A DNA stretch of 64,000 nucleotides from Petaurus breviceps papuanus (lineage: Eukaryota > Chordata > Mammalia > Diprotodontia > Petauridae): positions 7,170,538-7,234,537 of the forward strand of contig JAMXIF010000043.1 in NCBI GenBank assembly GCA_028583685.1. The letters run 5' to 3'. Made by a program: the position numbers and the translations under genes. Of the stretch, positions 34,538-45,184 are shown piece after piece (position 1 is the first letter of the stretch; each line of letters begins with the position of its first letter). The notes under the pieces were generated by a model. The model ran no database searches and was not told where the DNA came from. It saw only the letters and a list, made by a program, of their open reading frames with translations.

Positions 34538-36089
34538 AACAAAATAGACTTTTAAGGAGGGACAAGGTAAAACAGAAAAAAAAATAGAAGAAAGTGAGAT
34601 AGAGGGGAAATATATAGTAATCATAACTGTGAATGGGAATGGAAGGAGCTCACCCATAAAATGGAAGCAGAGAGCAGAATGGATTAGATACCAGAATCTA
34701 ACAATTTGAAGTTTAGAAGAGATACACTTGAAATCTAAACACACAGTTAGATTAAAGGGCTGGAACAAAATCTAATATGCTTCAGCTGAACTAAAAAAAA
34801 AGGCAGAGATAGCAGTCATGATCTTAGACAAAGTAAAAAGCAAAAATAGACCTAATTACAAGGAATAATCAGGGAAATGACATTCTGATAAAAGTGAAGT
34901 AATATCAAAAAAATTTACAGTAAGTTTCTCTGAGAAAGGCCTCATTTCTCAAATATATACCATGTATAGCACAGAGTCAAATTTATAAAAAATAAGAGCC
35001 ATTTCCCAATTGATAAATGGCCAAAAGATATAAACAGGCAGTTTTCAGAGGAAGAAATCAAAGCTATCTATAGTCATATGATAACATGCTCTACATCACT
35101 ATTGATTAGAGAAAGGCAAATTGAAACAACCCTAAAGTACCACCTCATACCTATCAGAAATGACAAATGCTGGAGTGGGGGAGTAAAAGATAGGTACATT
35201 AATAAACTGTTGGAGGAGGGAACTGGCCCAACCATTGTAGAGAACAATTTCAAACTAGGCCCAAAGGGTATAAAACTGGGCATATCCTTTGACCAAGCAA
35301 TATCACTAGTAGGTCTCTATTCCAAGGAGATTAAAAAAAAAGGGAAAAAAGACAATGTTCAAAAATATTTATAACAGCTCTTTTTGTGATGGTAGAGAAT
35401 TAGACATCAAGGGATGCTTATTAGTTGGAATGGTTGCACAAGTTGTAGCATGTGATTGTGTTGGAGTACTATTGTGCTATGGGAAATGATGGGGAGGGAT
35501 CAGAAAAAACATAGCAAGACATATATGAACTGGTACAAAATGAAGTGAGAAGGACTTGGGGATCATTGTGCACAGTAAGAGCAATGTTGCAAGAATGATC
35601 AATGATGAAAGACTTGGCTACTCTGATCAATATAATGATCCAAGACAATTCTAAAGGTCTCATAATGAAAAAAAAAATGCTGTACACCTCTAAGAGAACT
35701 CTGAATATAAATTTAAGCATAATTTTCTCACCTTTTTCTTGCTTTTTTTAAATGATGGCCAATATGGAAGTATGTTTTCATGATTTCCCATGTATAATTG
35801 ATATCATATTATGTGCCTTCTCAGTGGGTGGAGGTGGGGTGGAAAGAAGGAGGGATGGAAGAGGAGGATGAGAATTTAGAACTCAAATTTTAAAAAGAAA
35901 AGAATGTAAAAAAATAACAAATTAAAAAATTTTTTTTTAAATAGCAGGTTAACAAATAGCTGCCTTAGTTCCCCTTACCACTAATACTCAACTATTTTTT
36001 TTTTCCCTGACCCTTTTTTTGGTACATAAATTCACCCAGTTTAACTTACCTTCTTTGTTAAAGGTAGTTTGGTATAGTGTATAGAGTGC

Positions 36090-36595
36090 TGAACTTGAAC
36101 TTGAGAAGACCAAAGTTCTTTGGATGGGTTCAAGAGGAAATAGCTACTTTGGGAAGTTAACCTTAATCCATAAGATCCCAAGATCCTAAGATAACCTAAA
36201 ATCCAGATCTGGTTACTTTATAGATGGGCAAATCTCCTAAGATCCAGGTAAAATGGGAACTAATCCTTTCGAGACATATTATAAAATGCTCCATCAGCTT
36301 AGGTTGTTTTCTTAACAAAGACTTTAAGAGAGCCACCAAAATGGGTAGGTGAACTGGAAAGTAACTGTGCCTGAAGTGATGTCATGTAGGAATACTTAGA
36401 GCTCCAAAGTTGGGACTTTGTTGTAACTTTGGTCTCATTCAGAGAAACTGGTCTATTTTAGGGATTCCCTGGACCCCAAGGCAATAGATCTCTAAATAAT
36501 AAACTTTTGTTAACCATGAAATCCATTCTATCTCTTAATCTTTTAAACTGAGGTTCTGGGATGTGATTGTCCCTTCAGCACAATCCCTTCTCTTT
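36090..36595 (+). mobile_element. Possible LTR-like sequence
   Basis: The end of this segment has 'aataataaacttttgttaac' followed within 80 bases by a 'tcagcaca' end, as in an LTR R-U5. The start is not defined and no copy is seen elsewhere in the window. Confidence 0.25.
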
Positions 36596-36599
36596 TATA

Positions 36600-38875
36600 G
36601 ATGAGAATATTGAGGTGCAGAAAGTTTGAGTGACTTGTCTATGTTCACATTGTAAGTAAGTGTGAGGTTGTCTGACTTCATTTCCCATGATCATTCCCCA
36701 AGATCTAAGATAAAGGTTTTATTTAAAAACTCTATCAATCTAAAAGTCTGTCTTGAAAGGAAAGGATTAAGATATTGGTAGACCAAAACCCCACTCATCA
36801 TACTGGACAAGTGCTTGGGAAGGAACGACTCAAGAATTTGACTATGAAAGGGGAAGCTGTTTCAGGAGGTACAGAAAGTTACATGGGGCAGGGCATGAAC
36901 AAGGTAGCCAAGAAGTAGGAGAGGAGACACTACTGAGAATGTGACCTCAGACCAAATCCAGATGGGGGCTAGAGTAGTAGTAAGCACAAAACACTTACCC
37001 AGTTGTGCAATACTGTACCGGGGAAAAGTTCCCCCCTGATCTAGGATGGGCTTAAGCCCTGAAGCATGAAATGTGAATACCTTTTGCTCAGCATCCATTA
37101 AATAAATGTTATTCTTCTCCCTGGCAGAAAAACACAAATTCCTCTGCTTGGAGCCATAGAGTAGCAGAAGGAACAGAATCGGCAATATCCCCCTTTACGA
37201 TAATGACTCTCACCTTCCAAGGAAATGAGCTTGGAGGGAAGGAGCTTCATTGAGTGCCCAATGACAAGTCCACCGGGCTCACTGCCGCTAATTATCTGGC
37301 ACGAAGGAAAGGCAGGACCACTAGCATAAGATCACTAGCATCGAGTTTATGAACTTTGGAATGGGTAAGGCACCTTGGAGTTGATGTCATGCAGACCAGA
37401 GAATGGTTTTTCCAAGTCCCCTCTGACATTCACCTCTTCACTACTAAGCAGACATTTTCTCCAATTATAATCCAAAATACAGGCTGCAAAGTACCCTGGG
37501 CTATTGACAGTTTGCTGTGGAAAAGCGATGCCTCAGGAATAATACCTAGCTCTGGACAAAGAGGACAGAGTAAACAAAGCGTTATTTTGTGTTGCAAATA
37601 AATGGCTTTGTTAAATACTGGAGAAATCCCCTAGGTGCTGACAGTCCGCAGCTCTGATAAAAATGCATTTGCAATACTCTTAGTGTCAAGAAATCACATC
37701 TTACTGTGCCAAAGGGGTTAAGAGCATCTCCCCAACTAGAGGGTAAGCTCATTAAAATCTTCTTTTCTGGGAAGAGGAGGCCCCATTTGCCACCTCTCCT
37801 CCCCTTGTTTTCTCTCTCACCAATTTACGGGAGAACTAGGGAGACGATCAAAATAATATAATCCGCATTCATATTAAAAATAATAAGCTTGGTAAGGATG
37901 GAAGAATCAACGGTAAACAGCATAAGAAAACATGGCAGAGGCACACGTTAACTTAATAGAACATACTTGACCCGCAGGTAACGCATTAAAATGCTGTTTT
38001 GGCAGACTGAATTGATAGCAGATTTGCCGAAAGGAAATCCGCTTCGGAAAGAAGACAAATACAACCCTAATCCCTTTCTCCTGCCACATGCTGTAGATGA
38101 GTGAAACCCAGGGGGGAAATTCTTATTACAGCAAATAGGTGCGAGTCCAGAGGAAAAATTAAGTCAAGTTGACAATTTACAAATTTCCTTTCAAGCATGA
38201 AAGGGGGCCGGAAAACCAGGGTTATTTTTTTTTTTTTTTAATCCCAAGCCTGGTGTTTGGTGTCTGTTAATATCGCTGCTAGAGAATAAGGGGCATAGGG
38301 AAAGTTCTCATTACCAACCTAGGCTTCATCTCCCTGAAATGAAGCTAGAATGAAATAACTTTTGTCAGACAAGCAATATTAGAAAATCTAATATTGGGGA
38401 GAGACATTTTTCCTGCCTCCCCGTGGGTATTGAGTGGCTGGCAGCCTAGGTTTAGTTATGGCGTTACTGATGTGAGCTAAGGAGGCGGGGGAAAGTCAGT
38501 TTCTCTTGTCATTTTCCTTACAGGACTGTCAGGGCTGTGCAGTACATTGGACAGGGTTCATCTTTTTCTGGGGGTGGCTTCTAAGGCTCCCCCCCATGTC
38601 TCCTACCTTTTTCATTAACTGCTTCTGATATGCTAAGTCAGCCTGGTTTAAGAGTAGGAGTACATCATCTGAGTCAGCTGGAAATTCAGTAAGTCCTGAG
38701 GCCTGATCTCACCCTCTGTACAAAACAGTTACTGGAGAAAGAAAGGAAAGAGGAGTTTGGAAATAGGTGAGAGAGACACAGTAAAGAAGTGTTCCTCAGA
38801 GATAAGGATGAAACTTGGAGTAGAGGAAAAAGGAATGGGTGCTCTTTTCAGATTAACTTTGGCTAATGGAAGGAG
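36600..38875. promoter_or_regulatory. Repeat-free block, best candidate for conserved regulatory DNA
   Basis: Apart from a decayed MIR edge at the left, I see no interspersed repeat over about 2.2 kb. The core at 37190-38520 is relatively rich in CpG ('ctcactgccgctaattatct', 'gacccgcaggtaacgcatta', 'gccgaaaggaaatccgcttc', 'ggggccggaaaacc'). It also has homeodomain-like TAATTA/ATTA cores and long runs without decay marks. The minus frame of 107 codons at 36862-37185 and the 112-codon frame at 38729-39067 have no domain I recognise. An enhancer cluster is the simplest reading, but an exon of a noncoding RNA is possible. Confidence 0.4.
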
Positions 38876-38879
38876 GAAA

Positions 38880-39063
38880 AGTGCTACAATGATTTGAGCA
38901 CTGGATGAAGGTTTAGGATAACTGAGTCCTAAAAGAAGTTTGCTACAACTTAGACTTGAGTCTTTGGGCAAGTGACTAATTTTCTGGGCCTCAGTTTCCT
39001 CATCTGTAAAATTCAGGGATTTTACCACATGATCTCTAAGGTTTCTTTCAGTTCTGATATTCC
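38880..39063 (+). mobile_element. MIR-type SINE
   Basis: 'tgagtctttgggcaagtgac', 'ctgggcctcagtttcctcat', then 'ctgtaaaattcagggatttt' and a 'ttcagttctgatattcc' end are well kept. Confidence 0.8.
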
Positions 39064-39230
39064 ACAAGTATTGCCTAGTTACTAGATCTTCAAAAAGGAG
39101 AATGTAGCAACAATTTATATTTGTTGAAATAGGTGTCCATCTTTCTGGGGAGGAAAAGCTTGAACTAGATGAGTCCCCTCACTCAGGTATTAACTATTAT
39201 AGTTCAAGTTGTTACTGTTCTCAAAACTGC

Positions 39231-39231
<1 letters not shown>

Positions 39232-39261
<30 letters not shown>
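39232..39261. repeat. (GT)n microsatellite
   Basis: 30 bases of GT immediately before the poly-T end of a minus-strand SINE. It appears to have grown from the 'gcttgtgt' target duplication. Confidence 0.93.
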
Positions 39262-39265
<4 letters not shown>

Positions 39266-39402
39266 AAGCAATTGGGGTTAAGTAACTTGCTCAAGGTTAC
39301 ACGGCTAGTTATTTTGTGTGGGAGCCAAGTATATGAGACCGGAACTGATCCTGGGTCTCCTGGCACTGGGGCCAATGCTATTACTGCGCCACCTGGCCAC
39401 CC
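39262..39402 (-). mobile_element. tRNA-derived SINE, monomer type
   Basis: 'agcaattggggttaagtaac', 'ctcaaggttacacggctagt', 'gcgccacctggccacccc'. The right flank GCTTGTGTTTT matches the left flank GCTTGTGT, which is now expanded into a GT array. Confidence 0.85.
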
Positions 39403-39581
39403 CAATAGCTTGTGTTTTAATAAAATGCTTTTGAAGACCAAAAATCCTTGAAGACCCAAAGCAATATGTTTTTAATGACACAACTTCAGACATGAGACTT
39501 GGGAAAACAGTTTTGGAAAGGGAAGCTTTTTACAATGTCCCTCAGATCACATCATATTACTGGCTACTTACTTGTCTGTTC

Positions 39582-39747
39582 ATAAAATCATAGAACCTTA
39601 GTATTGTAAGGGAGTTTAGAGATTATTTAGTCCAACTCCCCTCATTTTATGAATGAAGAAACTAAGGGGAAGGGGCAAAGAAGTAACTTGTCCAAGTCAC
39701 CTGGGAGATGAAACTGGAACCTGGGACTTCTTAGTCTCAGTGGCTCA
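39582..39747 (-). mobile_element. MIR-type SINE
   Basis: 'catagaaccttagtattgta', 'gattatttagtccaactccc', 'attttatgaatgaagaaact' give the reverse-complement MIR order. Confidence 0.7.
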
Positions 39748-40424
39748 TAGAATCACTCAAAATATTTGAAAGAGCTGAAATAGTCTCTAAAAGTATTCCT
39801 CCTTTAAAGCTTCAACCTTCTTTAAAAGAATCATATGCTTTAACTTGTACAGTACTTATTTCTCTTCTTTTGTTGAATATCCATTTCTTTGGGGAATGGG
39901 GGAAACAAATGTCCAATTTCCCCTTTTTCTTTTATAACAGGAAGGCTTCCCAACAGCTTCAGCTGATGATGTTTTTCATGACAAAACAAGGACTCTTACA
40001 CACTGGCTGCTAGTTCTGGGTTGGGATACACACTCCTCTCCCAACAAATTCCAACCAAATCGTCCAAGAATGGCATGAGATTGGAGTAAATGAGGCCCAT
40101 GAAGTCTTATCCATGGACTCATAAACTAGAAAACATGATCGACAATAATACTGGGAAGAAGTCATTTCCATGGGAGGCTCAGAAACTGCTTTTTGTCACT
40201 TTCACAAAAGGGAACAGATAAGGCATGATATGATATTTGGCTTCCCATGTTGGCCAAAGGGGTACCATAGTCACAATGGTTTAATGAATAAAAAATGAAC
40301 TTGAATTGAGACAGAATGTTACCTAGATGAGAGAACTATTAACATGTAAATAGAACACTATTAACACTTTCTTTCAAGATAGAATGTACTATAATAGTAT
40401 GTCTTTGAAAAGCAGCCTAATATA

Positions 40425-40640
40425 TGGTAGAGAAAGTCCTAGACTAGAAAACAGGAAAAAAAAAAGAGTTATAATTCTTGATATGCCACTAATTGGCTGA
40501 CCTTAGTCAAGTCAGTTCATTAATTAGAGACCTTAGGTAAGTCATTTCTGTTCTCTGGGTCTTAGTTTTTTACTTCTGTAAATTGATGTGATTGAACTAA
40601 ATAGCCTCCAAAGGAGCCTCTCTTTAACAGTCTCAAATCC
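40425..40640 (+). mobile_element. MIR-type SINE
   Basis: 'cctagactagaaaacagg', 'gatatgccactaattggctg', 'gtaagtcatttctgttctct', 'ctaaatagcctccaaaggag'. There is a short internal duplication around the 'gaccttag' segment. Confidence 0.65.
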
Positions 40641-40767
40641 TGTTTTATGTGATTAATATTTTCTATATTAAACCTTCTATTAGAGATTACACATAAAAGT
40701 TTTACATATTTCATAAAAGAAATAATACATTGTAAAGTGCTAAGAAAATGGGCACAATTGCCTCTAG

Positions 40768-40975
40768 ATCAGTGTTCTCAAACTCAAATAGAATGGGACC
40801 ACTGTATGGAACATAAGAATCCTTACAGCTGCATATTGATTTAGAAGACCACAAATTAACATTATCTATGTCCTATTATATTTGTATTTATTTTATTAGA
40901 TATTTCCCACTTACATTTTAATCTGGTTTGGCTGCCCTGGGAGTGTTGTGAACATATTTGACATGCTCTAGATTA
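40768..40975 (+). mobile_element. hAT-like MITE 1
   Basis: It begins 'cagtgttctcaaactcaaat' and ends 'gaacatatttgacatgctct'. The ends are imperfect inverted repeats of the type CAGAGGTGTCAAAC/GTTTGACACCTCTG. Inside is 'cttacattttaatctggttt', which recurs as its complement at 44993-45062. Non-autonomous and non-coding. Confidence 0.5.
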
Positions 40976-41739
40976 CCCATAGTTAGGTCCAGAGTGAAAA
41001 GGAACCATCAAAAATATTTTGGCCTTAATTGTCTTCAGAATTCATGTCACTATTAACTTCCCAGAGTATGGGTGTTTTACAAAGTGACCTGGAATCCTTC
41101 AATGGAAAAATCATTAGGAGTGCTGAAACAAATGCCTGTCTTTTCAGTGTGGAAAGCTGAGAGAAAAGTTGGCTACCTTGAGATTTCATGTCATGGACAA
41201 GAATCACATTGTTATGGAATTGCTTCTGACTTTAGAGCATGTTGGGCATTTAAGGTCACCTAAGTGGAGGTAAAAGTAACCAATCCCAATCCATTAGTGC
41301 CACATAAAAGATATATGTGATTTTCTGAGTGTTATTTTAATCAGTTTTTCTATGAGCTATGACAGTTCTTCCTCCTATTATTTCATAGCAAGACATATAG
41401 AGAAAGAGAGACAGAGAGAGACAGACTGTGAGTGGTAAGAAAGGAAAAGAACACACTGAATCAAGAAGACCAAGAATGAGAGTCATGAAAGCTGAATGAA
41501 CCTGTCAGGAACTTATCATAATGTCTCCTTACTTCAAAAGCCTTTGCTTTTCCTGCAGTTTTAGGACATAGCCTTCTTCTTAATTTAAGAAGACTAGTTG
41601 TTGAACTTTAAAAACCATGTATGCAAATGGTGGCACTGAAGTTTAGAGCCCCCATCAACCCAAATATCAGAAAAGACTCCTTTGACTCTTGGCAGCTTGC
41701 AAAATAGGCTACCCCCTAGTTAAGTAAGTTCTGTTTTTA

Positions 41740-41830
41740 TCTCAACCTCATTATATAACCTTGAACAAGTCTCTTAGCTATTATGTGCCTCATTTTCCTC
41801 ACCAGCAAAATCCCTTTTGATGTGTCCTTT
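41740..41830 (+). mobile_element. MIR-type SINE fragment
   Basis: 'ataaccttgaacaagtctct' and 'cctcattttcctcaccagca' follow the MIR middle. Confidence 0.5.
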
Positions 41831-41834
41831 CCTA

Positions 41835-42275
41835 ATATCCACAAACATGCCTATGTCTCCCCTATCCTTAAAGACTCATTGTCCCAACTACCCTGATTAG
41901 CTGTCATCCTATAAATCTCACCTCTCAAGCTGACCTTTCTGAGAAAGCAATCTCCAGTCAGTAACTCCATTTTCTCTCTTCTCACTCTCCTAAACTTTCT
42001 GCATTCTGCTTTCCAATCTGATCACTCAGCTGAAATTGTTCTTCCCAAATTTATCATTGATCTCTTAATCACCTAAGCCAATGACCTTTCCTCAGTCCTC
42101 ATACTCCTCGACCTCTCTTTCACCTTCGTCGGTTACCTTATCATCCAGATACTCTTTTCTCTCTATCTTTTCCTGATCCCTCTCTCGTCTGCATCTTCTA
42201 CTTGTTTCCAGTCCCCTTTGTGCCTAGCAAGTATTGAGTGCTCAATAATACATGCTTATTGATGGATTACAAAAT
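41835..42275 (+). mobile_element. L2 LINE 3' part
   Basis: 'aagccaatgacctttcctca', 'ctcatactcctcgacctctc', then 'gtgcctagcaagtattgagt' and 'gctcaataatacatgcttat' follow the L2 3' coding end and tail. Confidence 0.6.
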
Positions 42276-42324
42276 GGGGAAAATACTATATGTTCTTTCT
42301 CACCTGGGTGTTATAAAGATCAAA

Positions 42325-42400
42325 TGAAACAATCAATCAACATGGGTTTATTAAGTACCCTCTATGTTACAGGCACTGAAACAATGTACATGAAAAACTT
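42325..42400 (+). mobile_element. L2 3' fragment
   Basis: 'catgggtttattaagtaccc' and 'ctatgttacaggcactgaaa' match the L2 tail pattern. Confidence 0.55.
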
Positions 42401-42576
42401 GGTAATTTATAAAATATATAAAAATAACAAGTGTTATGATTTTAAAAATAAAGTATTTCTCTCTTGGACATTATTTCAATCTATGGAAAGAGCAAAAAGA
42501 GGATTTTTGATCTTTCCAATGTATATCACAGCCACAATAACCAACAACAAGTTGGTTCTGTAAACTTAAAAAGATT

Positions 42577-43203
42577 TGATGAGGTACAGGCTCTGGGAAC
42601 CCCCTTGAGCTCTCTTTGAATCTTTCCACCTAAAGCATTTGCCTGAGGCCATAGGCCTTTCATTGTGGTTCTGCCCAAATCTTTAGCCCTCCTTTGTCCA
42701 GCAATTTCCCTACCCAAATCTGCTGCACCCTAGAATTGGCATAGCCCACCATTGTCTGTTGTCTTCAGGTAACTTCCCACCCTTAATCACTCATTACTGG
42801 AGTATGACCTCATTGACTCCTCCTGGACCCTCCCCAAAATCATTACTCAAGTCTGAACTCATCTGACTCCATCTGAAGACCCTCCCCAGACTCCTCCTCT
42901 AGACCACCCCTAGATTCTTCCCACAACCATTCTGTATATAAGACCCCATCTTGCCTCCATGTGGTGTGAGAGCGCCATAAAATTTTCTAGCACAGACTCA
43001 CTCTGTGTCAGATGATTCTGGCCCACTTGCCCAATGCAAGCATCACAGATACCTAGACTCCTTAAGAGTCTACCCAAAATGGTGAATCTTTAATAAACTT
43101 TGCTTTTCTTTGGCTGAGAGAAGATTTGAGTCAAATTCATTCAGCAGGACCTGGCATTTTGGTATTTTGGGGTCTCAAGCACCCCTAACCCTATACTTCA
43201 TCA
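42577..43203 (+). mobile_element. ERV LTR fossil, family 'LTR-B', copy 1
   Basis: Starts TGATGAGGTACAGG and ends CCTATACTTCATCA, an inverted pair of ends. It has a TATA-like 'ctgtatataagacccc' at about 42930, an AATAAA near 43092 and a U5-like tail. It is the same family as 48768-49549. About 15 bases past its end are still shared with that copy, so it may be a 5' LTR with a stub of internal sequence and not a clean solo LTR. Fossil. Confidence 0.75.
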
Positions 43204-43209
43204 TTTTAT

Positions 43210-43805
43210 GATGACCCTCTTCAGGTTTACCTTTAATTCAGATTGTTTGCAGATGTCATGTTTGTAAAGCCTTTGACATCTCTCTGTAACTACTCAGAAA
43301 TAGACCACCATGGCATGAAGGTGATTTTAGTTTCCCCAATGTTTTGTAGGCAGAACTCAAGCTCTAGCAAGCATACCAAACTGTAGATATTTCCAATGGA
43401 GTAGGGTGGGGTGGGTGGTGGATGTCCAGTGATTTAACTGTGTTTCTCATCTGAAGATTTATGGAGAGACTAGGAAGTTAGCTCCAGGGGATTTTTCAGT
43501 CACAATAGTTAAAAAAGACTATATATGAAAGAGTAAAATTTGTATTGCTGAAGGAAATACCCACTAGCATGAAATCTTGGCTCTTCTAAAATGCTGAAGA
43601 TATCATTGTTGAATCAGTAGACTTAAACAAAATTATGAAGACTAAGTGTGTCTTTGATATTTCCTCATCCCTGATTCCTTCCTTCCCTAAGAAGCCTGTC
43701 ATACTCATGATGGCTGGTTTTGGGTCTCAGGGAAGAAAACATTCAAGAAATCCATTCCTATTATGAGACCATAGGTGTAGAGCTATAAGAGAGCTGACAG
43801 GTCAT
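43210..43805. other. Unassigned DNA
   Basis: No gene or repeat family recognised beyond the first few bases, which are shared with the other LTR-B copy. Confidence 0.45.
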
Positions 43806-43810
43806 CTAGT

Positions 43811-44209
43811 CCAGTGGCATAGCACCAACACAACATTCATAGCAGTGACGACACCTGTAAACATGCCGGCATAGTGCTCAGTTGCAAAATATAATAGACT
43901 TTCTATATATAAGATAGAAACAAAACATTTATTCAGACACCAGAAAACCAAATCCCAACACCAGGAAACCAAAACCATCATAGCAACATAGAAGTTAATA
44001 CACCACAACATAGCAGAGAGTCCCACCATCTTTTAGCCTTCCCATAAACCAACATTTACTCATAAGCCTAGCTGTCTCCTTGCCTGAGTGTCCTCTCTCT
44101 CCTCCCATCCTCTCTAACTGCTCTGACTCCCAACTTCCTGTGGGCTCTGCTCTACCCTTCAGCAAACTCCTCCCACCACAGGCTTCATGTAATTATATTC
44201 AGCCTGTTA
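43811..44209 (-). mobile_element. LTR fossil, possibly ERV3/MaLR-like
   Basis: On the minus strand it begins TGTAACAGGCTGAATATA, has 'gtctgaataaatgttttgtt' as a polyadenylation region, and ends near 'gtgttggtgctatgccactg'. About 400 bases with TG start and AATAAA. No internal region is visible. The class is a guess from size and layout. Confidence 0.5.
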
Positions 44210-44308
44210 CAGGGACAGGGAAAAATCTTCCAAGCAGGGAAGGTCTTCAAATTCCCTTAGGCTTACTAAGAGAGAGGGAAGATTTTCAAATTCCCTTTAT
44301 CATTATAA

Positions 44309-44816
44309 GTGGTTATTAAACTTTTGTGTGTGTATCATGGACCCCTTTGATAGTTGATAAAACCAAGGAATCCATCTTAGAATAATATATTTTTTTAAAG
44401 CAATTGGGGTTAAGTAACTTGCGCAAGGTCACACGGCCAGTTATTATTTCTGGGTGTGGTGCTGAGTATCTGAGCCTGGATTTGATCCAGGTCATCCCAA
44501 CACTGGAGCCGGTGCTCTTACTCGCTGAGCCACCTTGCCGCCCCTAAGCAATTGGGGTTAAGTAACTTGCTCAAGGTTACACGGCCAGGTGTTTCTGGGT
44601 GGGTGCTAAGTGTCTGAGCCCGGGATTTGATCTCCAGGTCTTCTCAGCACTGGAGCTGGTGCTCTTACTCGCTGTGCTACCTGGCCGCCCCAGAATAATA
44701 TTTTTAATACATAAAAAAATACATAGGATTACAAAGGGAACAAATTATATTGAAATACAATTATTAAAATATTAAAAGAAAAAACAAGATCATGGACCTT
44801 AGCTTAAGAACCCCCA
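44309..44816 (-). mobile_element. hAT-like MITE 2, split by a dimeric SINE
   Basis: The plus-strand ends are 'ttattaaacttttgtgtgtg' and 'gcttaagaacccccagtcc', imperfect inverted repeats of the CAGGGGTTCTTAACCT type. It contains 'catggacccctttgatag' and 'taggattacaaagggaac'. A second piece is at 63745-63945. The dimeric SINE interrupts it at 44388-44691. Confidence 0.6.
44388..44691 (-). mobile_element. Dimeric tRNA-derived SINE (A+B), copy 1
   Basis: Two different SINE monomers are joined head to tail. On the minus strand, monomer A (44691-44545, 147 bases, 'ggggcggccaggtagcacag' start, 'cagaaacacctggccgtgta' marker) runs without a poly-A tail into monomer B (44544-44391, 'cagaaataataactggccgt' marker), which ends in a short A-run. 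The pair as a whole is flanked by AGAATAATAT (from 44379 and from 44692). The same A-B pair, with the same junction, is at 54234-54538. Monomer A copies are about 96% identical and B copies about 95% with one 3-base indel. This indicates a unit that moves as a dimer. Confidence 0.88.
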
Positions 44817-44819
44817 GTC

Positions 44820-44935
44820 CAGTCTAAAATGAATGTATTACTTACAGTCACAGGAGGAGTGATTCATACAATAAGGCTGTAGCCCAGGTTCTCCTAGTCT
44901 AAATCTAAGGCTTTTTTGCCTAAACCACATTGCTT
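44820..44935 (-). mobile_element. MIR-type SINE fragment
   Basis: 'cttacagtcacaggaggagt', 'ggttctcctagtctaaatct', 'gcctaaaccacattgc' give the reverse-complement MIR end. Confidence 0.5.
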
Positions 44936-44992
44936 TTAAAATACTGAAGACTAATATATATCCTAGGATGTAAGATGGTCAGAACACAGAGG

Positions 44993-45062
44993 TGTCAAAT
45001 TCATGACCCTCCAGCCTTGAGAGTGGTGGAACCAGATTAAACTGTAAAAAGGAATATTTAAC
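44993..45062 (-). mobile_element. hAT-like MITE 1, fragment
   Basis: 'acagaggtgtcaaattcatg' followed by 'ggaaccagattaaactgtaa' is the complement of the 3' half of the element at 40768-40975. Confidence 0.5.
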
Positions 45063-45069
45063 ACTTCCT

Positions 45070-45180
45070 AATTCAATATGTATCTTGGACAAGTCATGTC
45101 AACTCTCTGGGCTTCAGATTCCTTTCTGTGATATATGAAGGACAAACTAAGTGATTGCTAAGGTCCTTTATCCATCAACA
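45070..45180 (+). mobile_element. MIR-type SINE fragment
   Basis: 'cttggacaagtcatgtcaac', 'ctgggcttcagattcctttc', 'ttgctaaggtcctttatcc' follow MIR order. Confidence 0.65.
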
Positions 45181-45184
45181 GATC

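Larger units (their letters stand above)
32820..35935 (+). mobile_element. L1 LINE lacking its reverse transcriptase region
   Basis: ORF1 is visible from about 32820 to 33520: a Lys/Glu-rich coiled coil (frame 32882-33142), then 'LRIIELLESHDQGKSLDM' and 'FQEIIKENYPDI' (33197-33296). These are typical of the L1 ORF1 protein, with internal stops. At 34620-34870 the translation matches the start of the ORF2 endonuclease ('SLEEIHLKSK' and 'RLKGWNKIY'). From 34960 the text is the ORF2 C-terminal region ('KYHLIPIRN', 'KGIKLGISFDQAISLVGLYS') and a 3' UTR. The roughly 3 kb that should encode the rest of the endonuclease and the reverse transcriptase is absent. Two SINEs are inserted at 34195-34537. 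It is dead. Confidence 0.8.

Noticed and set aside
36862-37185. 107-codon minus-strand frame beside the repeat-free block
   Set aside because: No recognisable domain. Kept only as part of the candidate regulatory block, since conservation cannot be tested here.
38729-39067. 112-codon minus-strand frame
   Set aside because: Its 5' half runs through a MIR. No recognisable domain and no continuation as an exon.
42577-43203. DNA transposon with terminal inverted repeats
   Set aside because: The inverted ends TGATGAGGTA/TACCTCATCA looked transposon-like. The TATA-like box, AATAAA and the gag-like frame beside the second copy identify it as an LTR.
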